Shown here one piece after another: positions 39,205-47,609 of a DNA stretch of 64,000 bases. A program made the position numbers and the translations under genes. The DNA is taken from NCBI GenBank assembly GCA_001789205.1, contig MFYT01000007.1, positions 34,218-98,217 on the forward strand. Direction: 5' to 3'. Numbering within the stretch: position 1 is the first letter of the stretch; every line of letters begins with the position of its first letter. The notes beneath the pieces were generated by a model, which saw nothing but the letters and a program-made list of their open reading frames with translations, was not told the origin of the DNA and searched no databases. Origin of the DNA: Candidatus Raymondbacteria bacterium RIFOXYA2_FULL_49_16. Its GTDB lineage: Bacteria; Fibrobacterota; OXYB2-FULL-49-7; XYB2-FULL-49-35.

Positions 39205-39777
39205 ATGAGCTTATATAAAGACGGTATCAGGTTTACCTGCCAAAAGTGCGGGGTGTGCTGCATTTCGCAGTCAGACACAATGTGCGTGCATTTGTTTAAA
39301 CCCGATATTCTGGCGCTTGTCTTTTTTTTGAAAATAGACCCCAAGGCGTTCGTGGATCAACACTGTCTGGCGGTACGAGATACATTTCTTTTTACCGATT
39401 GCACCATTGTTCAGGATAGAATTGAACTGCGGAAGAAGAGGGGTGGGGCGTGCGTTTTTCTGGAAAAGAACCAGTGCTCGGTCTATGCGGCCCGGCCTTT
39501 TTTATGCAAGGCAGGCCCTTTTATTTCGGGTTTCATGTACAGCCGGTTGTTCTGGAAATTATTCAAGTCGTACTGCATCGGGGTTGGAACCGGAAAGTTC
39601 CATTCAGCCGATGAGATAGACCGCACAATTGCCCGGGAACAGGCAGTGGACGAGGAATATGAAAATGACCTTTGCGTGGATCCGTTTTTGAAAGATATAT
39701 TTAAAAAGTCCGCGGTCGTTCGCCGGGAGATAAAAATCGACGCCACGTACGACCGTTACAGGAAATCAAAAGCATGA
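39205..39777 (+). CDS. YkgJ-like CxxCxxCC cluster protein
   Basis: 190 residues from ATG 39205 (MSLYKDGIRFTCQKCGVCCI). CxxCxxCC at about 11-18 and further conserved cysteines (GGACVFLEKNQCSVYAARP and FLCKAGP) mark the UPF0153/YkgJ family, thought to bind zinc or an iron-sulfur cluster; function unknown. No Shine-Dalgarno. Its TGA overlaps the ATG of the next gene by four bases. Confidence 0.82.
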   Translation: MSLYKDGIRFTCQKCGVCCISQSDTMCVHLFKPDILALVFFLKIDPKAFVDQHCLAVRDTFLFTDCTIVQDRIELRKKRGGACVFLEKNQCSVYAARPFLCKAGPFISGFMYSRLFWKLFKSYCIGVGTGKFHSADEIDRTIAREQAVDEEYENDLCVDPFLKDIFKKSAVVRREIKIDATYDRYRKSKA

Positions 39778-40352
39778 TACGAATAGTTGCGGGGGCCGCG
39801 ATCCTCTTGTTCCTGACTTCCGGGCAGGCCAGCGCCGGGTACGAGGACCTTGCATGGAGGGCGCCTTATAGAGTGGTCAAGCGGAGTTTTCCGGGCATCT
39901 CCCGGGTACGCGATCTCTGCTATTTTGAAGGCGTCAACCTTTTCGGCCAGGATTCTCTTGTCGTATTCGAAGAAAAGCAGCCCCTGGACGGTGTACGGCG
40001 CAGACTCTTTGTTTTTCAGCAGGGAAAGCTGGTGGCCGTGGAAATGCAATACGATAATTCAGCCGTTACCGATTCTCTGTTCCAATACAGCATCATCGAG
40101 CCGCTGGTCCAGAAATATGGTAAAAAGAAGATGAAATACAAGCAAGAGCGAAACCGTACCAAGGAGAACAAATACTTTATTTGGGACCAGAAAGACGACA
40201 TTATTGTTGCCGTCTACGGCCATTTCAAGAAGGTTTCCCCTGATAATCTTGATTGGGTCAGGGTCAAATACTACGATAAAGATTACTATTATCAGTGTGG
40301 AACAGGTGACCAGCGCGCCTCAAAACGGGCGGGCGGACGGATATACTTCTAA
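39774..40352 (+). CDS. Secreted protein of unknown function
   Basis: 192 residues. Clear signal peptide MIRIVAGAAILLFLTSGQASA with cleavage after ASA. The mature part is mixed alpha/beta and basic (KKKMKYKQERNRTKENKYFI) with several Tyr/Asp-rich stretches near the end; no recognised domain. Overlaps the YkgJ-like gene and is likely co-transcribed. Confidence 0.75.
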   Translation: MIRIVAGAAILLFLTSGQASAGYEDLAWRAPYRVVKRSFPGISRVRDLCYFEGVNLFGQDSLVVFEEKQPLDGVRRRLFVFQQGKLVAVEMQYDNSAVTDSLFQYSIIEPLVQKYGKKKMKYKQERNRTKENKYFIWDQKDDIIVAVYGHFKKVSPDNLDWVRVKYYDKDYYYQCGTGDQRASKRAGGRIYF

Positions 40353-40442
40353 AAGACTCCCTCTGTCCACACATCTCCCTGTTTTATTATATTTATCAGG
40401 GTATTTGAAAAGGTTTGTTTTTCAAAGGAAAGGACAGCCACC

Positions 40443-40541
40443 ATGCCGTGTGGGAAAAAACGTAAGAAGCACAAGATCAATGTCCACAAACTGAAGAAAC
40501 GCCGCCGGAAAAACAGGCACAAGAAGAAGAGAAAATCTTAG
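40443..40541 (+). CDS. bS22/mS38-like AURKAIP1-COX24 mini ribosomal protein
   Basis: 32 residues, extremely basic: MPCGKKRKKHKINVHKLKKR followed by RRKNRHKKKRKS. The KxKxKxxKHKxxKRRRKxR pattern matches the bacterial AURKAIP1/COX24-domain peptides, relatives of mitochondrial mS38 and mycobacterial bS22, which bind the small subunit near the decoding site. AAAGGACAGCCACC precedes ATG 40443. Its stop overlaps the stop of the convergent downstream gene by four bases. Family call is from pattern memory, not alignment. Confidence 0.75.
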   Translation: MPCGKKRKKHKINVHKLKKRRRKNRHKKKRKS

Positions 40542-41530
40542 ATTTTTCTCGCTTCACGCTCACGGTCGAGTCTGATTACCGTGCAGTTGCCGCGGCCGCG
40601 CAGGGAGAACTCGCTCGCATAGTGTTTTATGATGAGCAGTCCCCTGCCGTGCGGCTTTCCAAGATTTTCAGGCAGCAGGGGGTTGGGTATATCAGTTTCA
40701 TTGTATCCGGCCCCCTCATCAACAATTCCCACTCGTACATATCCTGCTGTCACCGATGCCAGGACGACCACTTTTTTGGCAGAGTCGTATTTGTTTCCAT
40801 GGATGATGGCGTTGGTCAGAAGCTCAAGTAATACCAGTCTGAAGCGCTTCTGGTATTTAATTGAATAACCGATATTGTCGGTTTCCTTGGTAAGATGGTC
40901 GATGATCGCGGACATATGGTCAAAATCGTGGATGGTCTTCATGTATACGCGCGCTTCTCCAGTCATACTGCAGAGATTGAGGAACGCGTCTATGCGACGG
41001 CTTCCGGTAATGGCAATATGTACCTGGTCATCGTATTTGTCTAAACCCATTCGAAACGAGTCGCCGGGGAACAACTCGAGTGTTGTCTCGCTGACCGGGA
41101 AGTCCTGGAATATGCCTATCGCAGGTCCGGCATTGTTGAGTGGTTGCGCGGATTGGGTCTTTTCTCGCGTCAGGGTGAGCAGGGATGAACCAGCAGTGCA
41201 ATATCTGAGCGCATTGGTCCGCAGATCAAAAATGCCGAGAGAACCGTCAATATAATTGACAGTTTTTATAGTCTGAGAAAGGGCCATGTTTGTCTGCCGG
41301 ATGATCTCGCCCGGCCGTGCATCGGGTTTCAGGTAGAAGCGGAGCGCCATTCTGGTCATTGCCGCGATATACGGCACCGCAATGGACTCACCTGCAACGG
41401 AAAAGAAATAAAAAGCGATTTCATCGTCTTCGAGCGGTATTGCTTCCCAGATCAATCCCTGAGAAGGGAGGGGACCGGCGGGAACCGAACAGGATAGTTC
41501 CGGTATGCTGGGAAAGTGGAGTTTCATCAT
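40538..41530 (-). CDS. Degenerate SpoIIE-type phosphatase fused to an anti-sigma HATPase
   Basis: 330 residues. The N-terminal half (about 10-172) follows the PP2C/SpoIIE layout, but the metal-binding GDVSGHG motif is FSVAGES (43-49) and the late TDG motif is GLDKYDD, so phosphatase activity looks lost. The C-terminal half is an RsbW-like GHKL ATPase: N box LLELLTNAIIHGN (Asn240), G1 VDEGAGY (271-275) and G2 GRGLLI. Such pairs normally control partner-switching of sigma factors or antagonists; none is adjacent. It starts with two ATG codons directly behind a candidate promoter. Confidence 0.8.
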   Translation of the reverse strand: MMKLHFPSIPELSCSVPAGPLPSQGLIWEAIPLEDDEIAFYFFSVAGESIAVPYIAAMTRMALRFYLKPDARPGEIIRQTNMALSQTIKTVNYIDGSLGIFDLRTNALRYCTAGSSLLTLTREKTQSAQPLNNAGPAIGIFQDFPVSETTLELFPGDSFRMGLDKYDDQVHIAITGSRRIDAFLNLCSMTGEARVYMKTIHDFDHMSAIIDHLTKETDNIGYSIKYQKRFRLVLLELLTNAIIHGNKYDSAKKVVVLASVTAGYVRVGIVDEGAGYNETDIPNPLLPENLGKPHGRGLLIIKHYASEFSLRGRGNCTVIRLDREREARKI

Positions 41531-41540
41531 ACTTGAAGAA

Positions 41541-41570
41541 GATATAATTAGCTGGCGTAAAGGCTGTCAA
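41541..41570 (-). promoter_or_regulatory. Candidate promoter giving a near-leaderless mRNA
   Basis: On the minus strand TTGACA (plus coordinates 41565-41570) and TATATC (41541-41546) are separated by 18 bases. The ATG at 41530 follows the -10 box after ten bases, and no Shine-Dalgarno precedes it. Confidence 0.55.
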
Positions 41571-41653
41571 GACACAAAAAAAATCCAGTGATTGCTGACT
41601 CTTGCCGGATAAATTATGTATTTTGTTGCCCTATCACTACTAGGGGAAATCAT

Positions 41654-42727
41654 ATGAAAAAAACAGCCTTGTACGAACGTCACCTATCATCGAAGGCGAA
41701 GATGGCGGAATTTGCCGGGTACCTAATGCCGATTCAGTACACCAGCATTGTCGAAGAACATCTTCAGGTACGAAAAAAAGCGGGCATATTCGACGTCTCA
41801 CACATGGGGACTTTGTTTGTCAATGGAAAGGAGGCGAAGAATTTTCTCCAGCGTATTGTGACCGGCAACATCAATGCACTGCCAAAAGGCAAGGTCCTGT
41901 ATACACTGATGTGCACTGAGAACGGAACCGCAGTGGACGACCTTTTTGTGTGTTCTTTGGAGGACACCAGGTATCTTATGGTGGTAAACGCCTCAAACGT
42001 GGACAAAGACCTTGCCTGGCTGAACAGGTTCAAACCTGGCGAGGTGCAGATAACCAATGCCACCCCGGGAAATTCGATCATTGCAGTGCAGGGGCCCCTG
42101 GCAGTGGGTATTATGGATTCGATCTGTTCAACACCCCTTTCTGCCCAGCCATCTTTTTCGATAAGGCCGAATTTCGTGAACGGACAACCAATGCTGATTT
42201 CGCGCACCGGATATACGGGTGAGGATGGTTGTGAAATCTACGTTGCGAATGACCATGCGGCCATGGTATGGGACTTGCTGATCGAAAAAGGGGCCTTGCC
42301 CGCTGGCCTTGGCGCCCGCGATACGCTCCGTCTCGAAATGGGATACACACTCTATGGTCACGAGATCAGCGACAGCACCAATGTGCTCGAAGCCGGCCTT
42401 GGTTGGATTATCGACCTTGCCAGCAAAGATGATTTCATTGGCAAGGCGGCCCTTGTTAAATCTAAAGAAGCTGGTTTGCAGTTCAAACTGGTGGGGTTGC
42501 TTGCCGAATCCAAGGGCATTCCGCGGCAGGGGTGTCCAGTTGTGGAAAACGAGATACTGATAGGTCATGTGACTTCAGGCGGGTATTCTCCTGTTCTCGA
42601 GAAAGGCATTGCCCTTGCCTATGTTCCCCTGGATAAAAGCGTGGAAGGTCTCAATCTTTCCATTGACATACGAGGACGGTTACTGCCGGTTACAGTTGTG
42701 AAACGGAAATTTCTGCATGGAAAATGA
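41654..42727 (+). CDS. gcvT: Aminomethyltransferase (glycine cleavage T protein)
   Basis: 357 residues from ATG 41654 (MKKTALYERHLSSKAKMAEF), after TAGGGGAAA. Family features: GIFDVSHMGTLFVNGKEA, ISRTGYTGEDGCEIYV, GLGARDTLRLEMGYTLYGHE and a C-terminal beta-barrel. GcvT moves the methylene group from aminomethyl-lipoyl-H protein to tetrahydrofolate. gcvH and gcvP are not adjacent, so they would be elsewhere; alternatively it serves another folate-linked demethylation. Overlaps the thiD2-like gene by 11 bases. Confidence 0.9.
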   Translation: MKKTALYERHLSSKAKMAEFAGYLMPIQYTSIVEEHLQVRKKAGIFDVSHMGTLFVNGKEAKNFLQRIVTGNINALPKGKVLYTLMCTENGTAVDDLFVCSLEDTRYLMVVNASNVDKDLAWLNRFKPGEVQITNATPGNSIIAVQGPLAVGIMDSICSTPLSAQPSFSIRPNFVNGQPMLISRTGYTGEDGCEIYVANDHAAMVWDLLIEKGALPAGLGARDTLRLEMGYTLYGHEISDSTNVLEAGLGWIIDLASKDDFIGKAALVKSKEAGLQFKLVGLLAESKGIPRQGCPVVENEILIGHVTSGGYSPVLEKGIALAYVPLDKSVEGLNLSIDIRGRLLPVTVVKRKFLHGK

Positions 42728-43118
42728 GAAGATACTGCGGATACTCGACGCCAATTTCAACAGGCTGCGCGAAGGTCTGAGGGTCATTGAAGAGGTAGAA
42801 CGGCTGGCGAACAATGATGAAAACACTTTTCATCAACTTAAAACCTTGCGTCACGATCTGGCGGAATGCTGCAGGCTTATACCCCGGGACATTCTGCTCG
42901 CGGCGCGGGACAGCGAGCACGACGTGGGCAGGGACCGCATCTGCGCGTCAGAGGCGGAACGGAAAGATCTGACAGCGCTCTCTGCGGCAAATTTCAAACG
43001 GTGCCAGGAAGCGGCCCGTGTTATTGAGGAATTCGCCAAATTGACCTACCCGGCAGTGGCTGAGAAGGCGAAAAAAATCCGGTTTTCCCTCTATGACTTG
43101 GAAAAACTTTTTCTTTGA
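42717..43118 (+). CDS. thiD2: Stand-alone ThiD2-like protein
   Basis: 133 residues. RILDANFNRLREGLRVIEEV (8-27) and LKTLRHDLAECC (about 42-53) followed by SAANFKRCQEAARVIEEFAK match the ThiD2 domain, usually found fused to the N-terminus of thiamine phosphate synthase ThiE and proposed to phosphorylate the HMP pyrimidine. Here it is separate and no thiE is visible. Translationally coupled to gcvT. Confidence 0.72.
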   Translation: MENEKILRILDANFNRLREGLRVIEEVERLANNDENTFHQLKTLRHDLAECCRLIPRDILLAARDSEHDVGRDRICASEAERKDLTALSAANFKRCQEAARVIEEFAKLTYPAVAEKAKKIRFSLYDLEKLFL

Positions 43119-43144
43119 ATTTACCTGGTCTATATAGCTATCTT
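43115..43144 (+). promoter_or_regulatory. Candidate ssb promoter
   Basis: TTGAAT (43115-43120) and TATCTT (43139-43144) with an 18-base spacer, followed by a GCGGAGG ribosome-binding site at about 43159. The -10 is identical to that of the str promoter at 8973. Confidence 0.45.
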
Positions 43145-43170
43145 TTTTTATTCATTCGCGGAGGTTTTTC

Positions 43171-43647
43171 ATGGCATCTGGAGTCAATAAGGCAATCCTA
43201 ATCGGCAATTTAGGCAAAGATCCCGAACTGCGCTATGTCTCTACTGGAAACGCGGTTGCAAACTTTTCTCTTGCCACAACCGAAAATTTTAAGGACAAAT
43301 CGGGGCAGAAACAGTCCCGGACCACCTGGCACAATATTGTTATATGGGGCAAGCTGGCTGAAATTGCCAACCAGTACCTGAAGAAGGGGGGCCAGGTATA
43401 TCTTGAAGGCCGTATAGACAACCGTTCGTACGATGATAAAAGCGGCAACAAACGGTATGTGTCTGAAGTAGTTGTTGATATGAATGGTAAATTGGTCCTT
43501 TTGGGCGGCAGAGGAGGGACGGCTGGCGCTGGCGATAGCGGCGTTGATGCAGGCAGTGGCGAAGACCCGTCTCTTGGTTCCGCAGGCAATGCTTCCATGC
43601 CTCCTTCGGGCAGCCCTATTCAGAGCAGTGATGATTTGCCTTTTTAA
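43171..43647 (+). CDS. ssb: Single-stranded DNA-binding protein
   Basis: 158 residues. N-terminal OB fold (about 1-112) with [20 protein letters not shown] and [17 protein letters not shown] Gly/Ser/Ala-rich linker and the acidic tip SSDDLPF follow; the DDLPF end recruits repair and replication proteins. Full length, with its own ribosome-binding site. Confidence 0.96.
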   Translation: MASGVNKAILIGNLGKDPELRYVSTGNAVANFSLATTENFKDKSGQKQSRTTWHNIVIWGKLAEIANQYLKKGGQVYLEGRIDNRSYDDKSGNKRYVSEVVVDMNGKLVLLGGRGGTAGAGDSGVDAGSGEDPSLGSAGNASMPPSGSPIQSSDDLPF

Positions 43648-43723
43648 CTGTAGCTTTAAACAGAAACGTACATATTCACGTTTATTACATTAACCTATTA
43701 TTTTTACACGGAGGGTTCTTTTT

Positions 43724-46700
43724 ATGGCATGCAAAATGGTTCCCCACGATGGCAATACAGCGGTTGCGCACGTAGCGCATGCTACCAATGAAGTAATTGC
43801 GATTTATCCTATTACCCCATCCTCGGTCATGGGTGAAGTGTCTGATGAAAAGTCGGCGCGAGGGGAAAAGAACATATGGGGAACGGTTCCCGTGGTGTCC
43901 GAGCTTCAGTCCGAAGGAGGCGCATCGGGCGCTGTCCATGGCGCTCTCACAACCGGCGCCCTGACTACCACGTTTACCGCCTCACAGGGCCTGCTGCTTA
44001 TGATCCCTAATATGTACAAGATAGCCGGCGAACTTATCCCCACTGTTTTCCATGTTTCAGCCCGGTCTATCGCGTGCCAGGCGCTCTCTATTTTCGGCGA
44101 TCATTCTGATGTCATGGCCTGCCGGCAAACCGGGTATGCCATGCTTGCTTCATCAAATGTTCAGGAGAACATGGACTTTGCCCTTATTGCCCAGGCAGCC
44201 ACGCTCGAATCGCGAGTTCCTTTCCTTCATTTTTTCGAAGGGTTCAGGGTGTCGAGCGAAGTCCTCAAAATATGCGAGCTGTCGTTCGACGACATGCGCG
44301 CTATGATCGACCCGGCGCTGGTGCATGCCCACCGTGCGCGCGGTCTCAATCCATTCAACCCCATGCTCAGGGGTACCTCACAGAATCCTGACGTCTATTT
44401 CCAGGGCCGCGAGACGGTCAACAAGTATTATGACGCCTGCCCTGCCATTGTCGAAAAAGCGATTGAGAAATTCGCCGCTATTACCGGCAGGAAATACGGA
44501 CTCTTTGAATACTATGGCACGCCTGACGCAGATCGCGTGGTCATTGTCATGGGATGCGGCAGCGAAGTGTGCCGTGAAACCGCTGAGTACCTCAATGCAA
44601 AAGGCGAGAAGGTTGGTGTGGTCAAAGTCCGCCTGTACCGGCCCTTTAGCGTGAAGCATTTTGTCGCGATGTTACCAAAAACGGTCAAGAAATTGGCTGT
44701 TCTCGACCGCACCAAGGAACCTGGTTCACTGGGCGAACCCCTGTATGAGGATGTACGGACAGCCATTGGTGAAGCCATGCACGAAAAGCTGGTTTCTTTC
44801 TCTGATTATCCGGTCATTATTGGCGGCCGTTACGGCCTTGGGTCCAAGGAGTTTACACCGGGCATGGCAAAGGCGGTGTTTGACGAACTCAAGAAACCAG
44901 AGCCCAAGAACCATTTTACCGTGGGTATCAATGACGATGTTACCAATACCAGCCTCCCATTCGATGCCAATCTTTCCATTGAGACCGGCGTCTACCGCGC
45001 CCTTTTTTACGGGCTGGGTTCGGATGGTACTGTGGGCGCAAACAAGAATTCCATCAAGATCATTGCTGATGAGACGGACAATTACGCCCAGGGTTATTTT
45101 GTCTATGATTCAAAAAAAGCGGGCAGTGTTACCGTATCGCACCTTCGTTTTGGTAAAAAACCCATTCGCAGCCCGTATCTGGTTTCTCAAGCTGATTTTA
45201 TCGCATGTCACAATTTTACCTTCCTTGAAAAGTACGATATGCTGAAGAACGCGGTAGCGAACGGCATCTTCCTTCTGAATTCACCCTATAGTAAGGATGA
45301 CGTGTGGGACAAAATGCCTCGCGAGGTCCAGAAACAGATACTGGACAAGAAACTCAAATTTTTCGTCATTGACGCCATAAAAATTGCTGAGGCAATAGGG
45401 CTTGGCGAACGGGTAAATACGATAATGCAGGCCGCATTTTTCACCATAACTAAGGTTATTGACGAGACCATTGCCATTGGCGCCATTAAAAACGCCATTA
45501 AAAAGACCTATGGTAAAAAAGGTGAAAACGTGGTCAAAATGAACGTGGCTGCCGTGGACAAGGGCATTACCGAGTTCCATGAAGTTACTGTTCCCGCGTC
45601 AGCCTCTAGCGCAATTGCCATGCCTCCGGTGGTTCCGGCCAATGCTCCTGATTTTGTTCAGAAGACCACGGCAAAAATCATACGCCAGGATGGCGATGCT
45701 GTGGCGGTAAGCGAAATGCCCTTTGATGGCACATGGCCCACGGGAACCACCCAGTACGAGAAGCGCAATATCGCGGTCAATATTCCTGTCTGGAACCCGG
45801 ACACCTGCATCCAGTGCAACCAGTGTTCGCTTGTATGCCCGCATGCCGCGATTCGTCCCAAGGTATATGACGCCTCGCTGCTCGCCAAGGCGCCCAAGGC
45901 ATTTAAATCAAAGGATGCTGTGGGCAAGGAGTTTGCGAGCATGAAGTATACGCTCCAGGTTGCGCCCGAGGATTGCACCGGATGCGGCACCTGCGTGTAC
46001 AATTGCCTGAAGAAGGACAAGGAAGCCATTAAGATGATGCCCCAGATTCCCCTGCGCGAACAGGAACGGGAAAATTTCAGCTTTTTCCTTGGTATTCCCG
46101 ATCCTGACCCAAAGAAATTCAACAGGAACAATATCAAGGGGTCGCAGTTCCTTAAGCCTCTTTTTGAATTTTCCGGCGCGTGCGCAGGATGCGGTGAAAC
46201 AGCCTATGTCAAATTGTTGACGCAACTTTTTGGCGAGCGGGCCATTATCGCCAATGCAACGGGTTGCTCATCCATCTATGGCGGTAACCTGCCAACAACG
46301 CCCTACTGCAAAAAGGCCGACGGAAGCGGACCCGCATGGACAAACTCCCTGTTCGAGGACAATGCAGAGATAGCCATGGGCATGCGCCTGACCGCAGACA
46401 AGCTGAACGAGTATGCGCGTGAACTTTCGCAGAAGATGGCTGCCGCGGGCAGCGGCAGCAAGGCGCTGCTCGAAGAAATCATTAGCGCTGTGCAGACCAC
46501 TCCCGATGAGATCGATCTCCAGAAGGGAAGGGTTATGACGCTCAAGGCGGCTCTTGCAAAAGAGAGCAGTGCCGAAGCAAAGGAACTGCTGAGTGTTGCC
46601 GACTATTTGGTCAAAAAGTCGGTCTGGGCGGTTGGCGGTGATGGTTGGGCCTATGATATTGGTTATGGTGGCCTGGACCATGTGCTTGCTTCGGGCAAAA

Positions 46701-47278
46701 ACGTGAACGTACTGGTGCTTGATACGGAAGTATATTCGAACACTGGCGGACAGGCCTCAAAATCCACGCCGCGCGGCGCGGTTGCCCGTTTTGCCGACGG
46801 CGGCAAGCCTGTTGGTAAAAAAGACCTGGGGCTTCTGATGATGAGCTATGGGAACGTATTTGTGGCAAAGGTGGCCATGGGTTCGAGTCCTGCTCAGGTG
46901 GTCAAAGCTTTTGTAGAAGCTGAGGCGTATAATGGTCCGTCCATAATTATCGCATACAGCCATTGCATTGCCCATGGTATAAACATGGAGACAGGTCTGG
47001 GTGAACAGGAAAAAGCGGTCAATGCAGGCCATTGGATGCTCTACCGGTATAATCCCGATCTTTTGTCCCAGGGCAAGAATCCCTTGCAACTCGACAGTAA
47101 GATGCCGTCCATTAAAATGGAGGAATTCGAGAGCAGCGAAAATCGCTTCAAGTCGCTTACCAAATCAAAGCCTGAGGCGGCAAAGCAGTTCTTGACAATG
47201 GCCCAGGCTGATGCGGACAACCGGTGGGTGTATTACAAGGCGCTCTCCGAGATCGATTACTCAAAGAAACAGGCTTAA
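43724..47278 (+). CDS. nifJ: Pyruvate:ferredoxin (flavodoxin) oxidoreductase
   Basis: 1184 residues, single-chain PFOR. Domain I starts AHATNEVIAIYPITPSSVMG; a ferredoxin domain holds CIQCNQCSLVCP (from about 695) and CTGCGTCVYNC (from about 751); the C-terminal thiamine pyrophosphate domain begins GACAGCGETAY (near 820) with NATGCSSIYGGNLPTTPY and DTEVYSNTGGQASKSTP. It interconverts pyruvate and acetyl-CoA + CO2 with reduced ferredoxin, a marker of anaerobic metabolism. Monocistronic: GGAGGG before ATG 43724 and a terminator after it. Confidence 0.97.
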   Translation: MACKMVPHDGNTAVAHVAHATNEVIAIYPITPSSVMGEVSDEKSARGEKNIWGTVPVVSELQSEGGASGAVHGALTTGALTTTFTASQGLLLMIPNMYKIAGELIPTVFHVSARSIACQALSIFGDHSDVMACRQTGYAMLASSNVQENMDFALIAQAATLESRVPFLHFFEGFRVSSEVLKICELSFDDMRAMIDPALVHAHRARGLNPFNPMLRGTSQNPDVYFQGRETVNKYYDACPAIVEKAIEKFAAITGRKYGLFEYYGTPDADRVVIVMGCGSEVCRETAEYLNAKGEKVGVVKVRLYRPFSVKHFVAMLPKTVKKLAVLDRTKEPGSLGEPLYEDVRTAIGEAMHEKLVSFSDYPVIIGGRYGLGSKEFTPGMAKAVFDELKKPEPKNHFTVGINDDVTNTSLPFDANLSIETGVYRALFYGLGSDGTVGANKNSIKIIADETDNYAQGYFVYDSKKAGSVTVSHLRFGKKPIRSPYLVSQADFIACHNFTFLEKYDMLKNAVANGIFLLNSPYSKDDVWDKMPREVQKQILDKKLKFFVIDAIKIAEAIGLGERVNTIMQAAFFTITKVIDETIAIGAIKNAIKKTYGKKGENVVKMNVAAVDKGITEFHEVTVPASASSAIAMPPVVPANAPDFVQKTTAKIIRQDGDAVAVSEMPFDGTWPTGTTQYEKRNIAVNIPVWNPDTCIQCNQCSLVCPHAAIRPKVYDASLLAKAPKAFKSKDAVGKEFASMKYTLQVAPEDCTGCGTCVYNCLKKDKEAIKMMPQIPLREQERENFSFFLGIPDPDPKKFNRNNIKGSQFLKPLFEFSGACAGCGETAYVKLLTQLFGERAIIANATGCSSIYGGNLPTTPYCKKADGSGPAWTNSLFEDNAEIAMGMRLTADKLNEYARELSQKMAAAGSGSKALLEEIISAVQTTPDEIDLQKGRVMTLKAALAKESSAEAKELLSVADYLVKKSVWAVGGDGWAYDIGYGGLDHVLASGKNVNVLVLDTEVYSNTGGQASKSTPRGAVARFADGGKPVGKKDLGLLMMSYGNVFVAKVAMGSSPAQVVKAFVEAEAYNGPSIIIAYSHCIAHGINMETGLGEQEKAVNAGHWMLYRYNPDLLSQGKNPLQLDSKMPSIKMEEFESSENRFKSLTKSKPEAAKQFLTMAQADADNRWVYYKALSEIDYSKKQA

Positions 47279-47296
47279 AATTCGTCAAGCGATTAA

Positions 47297-47333
47297 AAGG
47301 GCCGGACATCAGATTGTTCGCTGTCCGGCCCTT
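47297..47333 (+). terminator. Terminator after the PFOR gene
   Basis: AAGGGCCGGACA (47297-47308) pairs perfectly with TGTCCGGCCCTT (47322-47333), 12 pairs with a 13-base loop. Only CCATTAA follows, so the T run is weak, but position and stem strength favour termination. Confidence 0.7.
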
Positions 47334-47361
47334 CCATTAACAGTATTTAGGAGGAGGTATT

Positions 47362-47559
47362 GTGCCCAAAGGAAAAGTTAAATGGTTCAACGACAAAAAG
47401 GGATTCGGCTTTATTGTGACCGAAGAGGGAAAAGACGTGTTTGTTCATATCAATGATATCAACCGCGGCGATATCCTGCTTGAAAACGAAGAGGTTGAGT
47501 TCGAACTTGCCCCTGGTAAAAATGGCCAGAAGGCCGTGAATGTCAGCGTTTTCCGGTAA
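47362..47559 (+). CDS. csp: Cold-shock domain protein
   Basis: 65 residues, one nucleic-acid-binding cold-shock fold. RNP1 is KGFGFIV and RNP2 is VFVHI. The GTG start at 47362 follows a very strong GGAGGAGG. Acts as an RNA chaperone. Stands alone between the PFOR terminator and a convergent CotH gene. Confidence 0.96.
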   Translation: MPKGKVKWFNDKKGFGFIVTEEGKDVFVHINDINRGDILLENEEVEFELAPGKNGQKAVNVSVFR

Positions 47560-47609
47560 TTTTTCGTCAGTTTAGCAGATGTGCATTGGTTGTCCGAAAA
47601 AAGAGACCC

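Noticed and set aside
41571-41653. Glycine riboswitch before gcvT
   Set aside because: The gap between the divergent promoter and gcvT is only about 80 bases and shows none of the paired aptamer structure.
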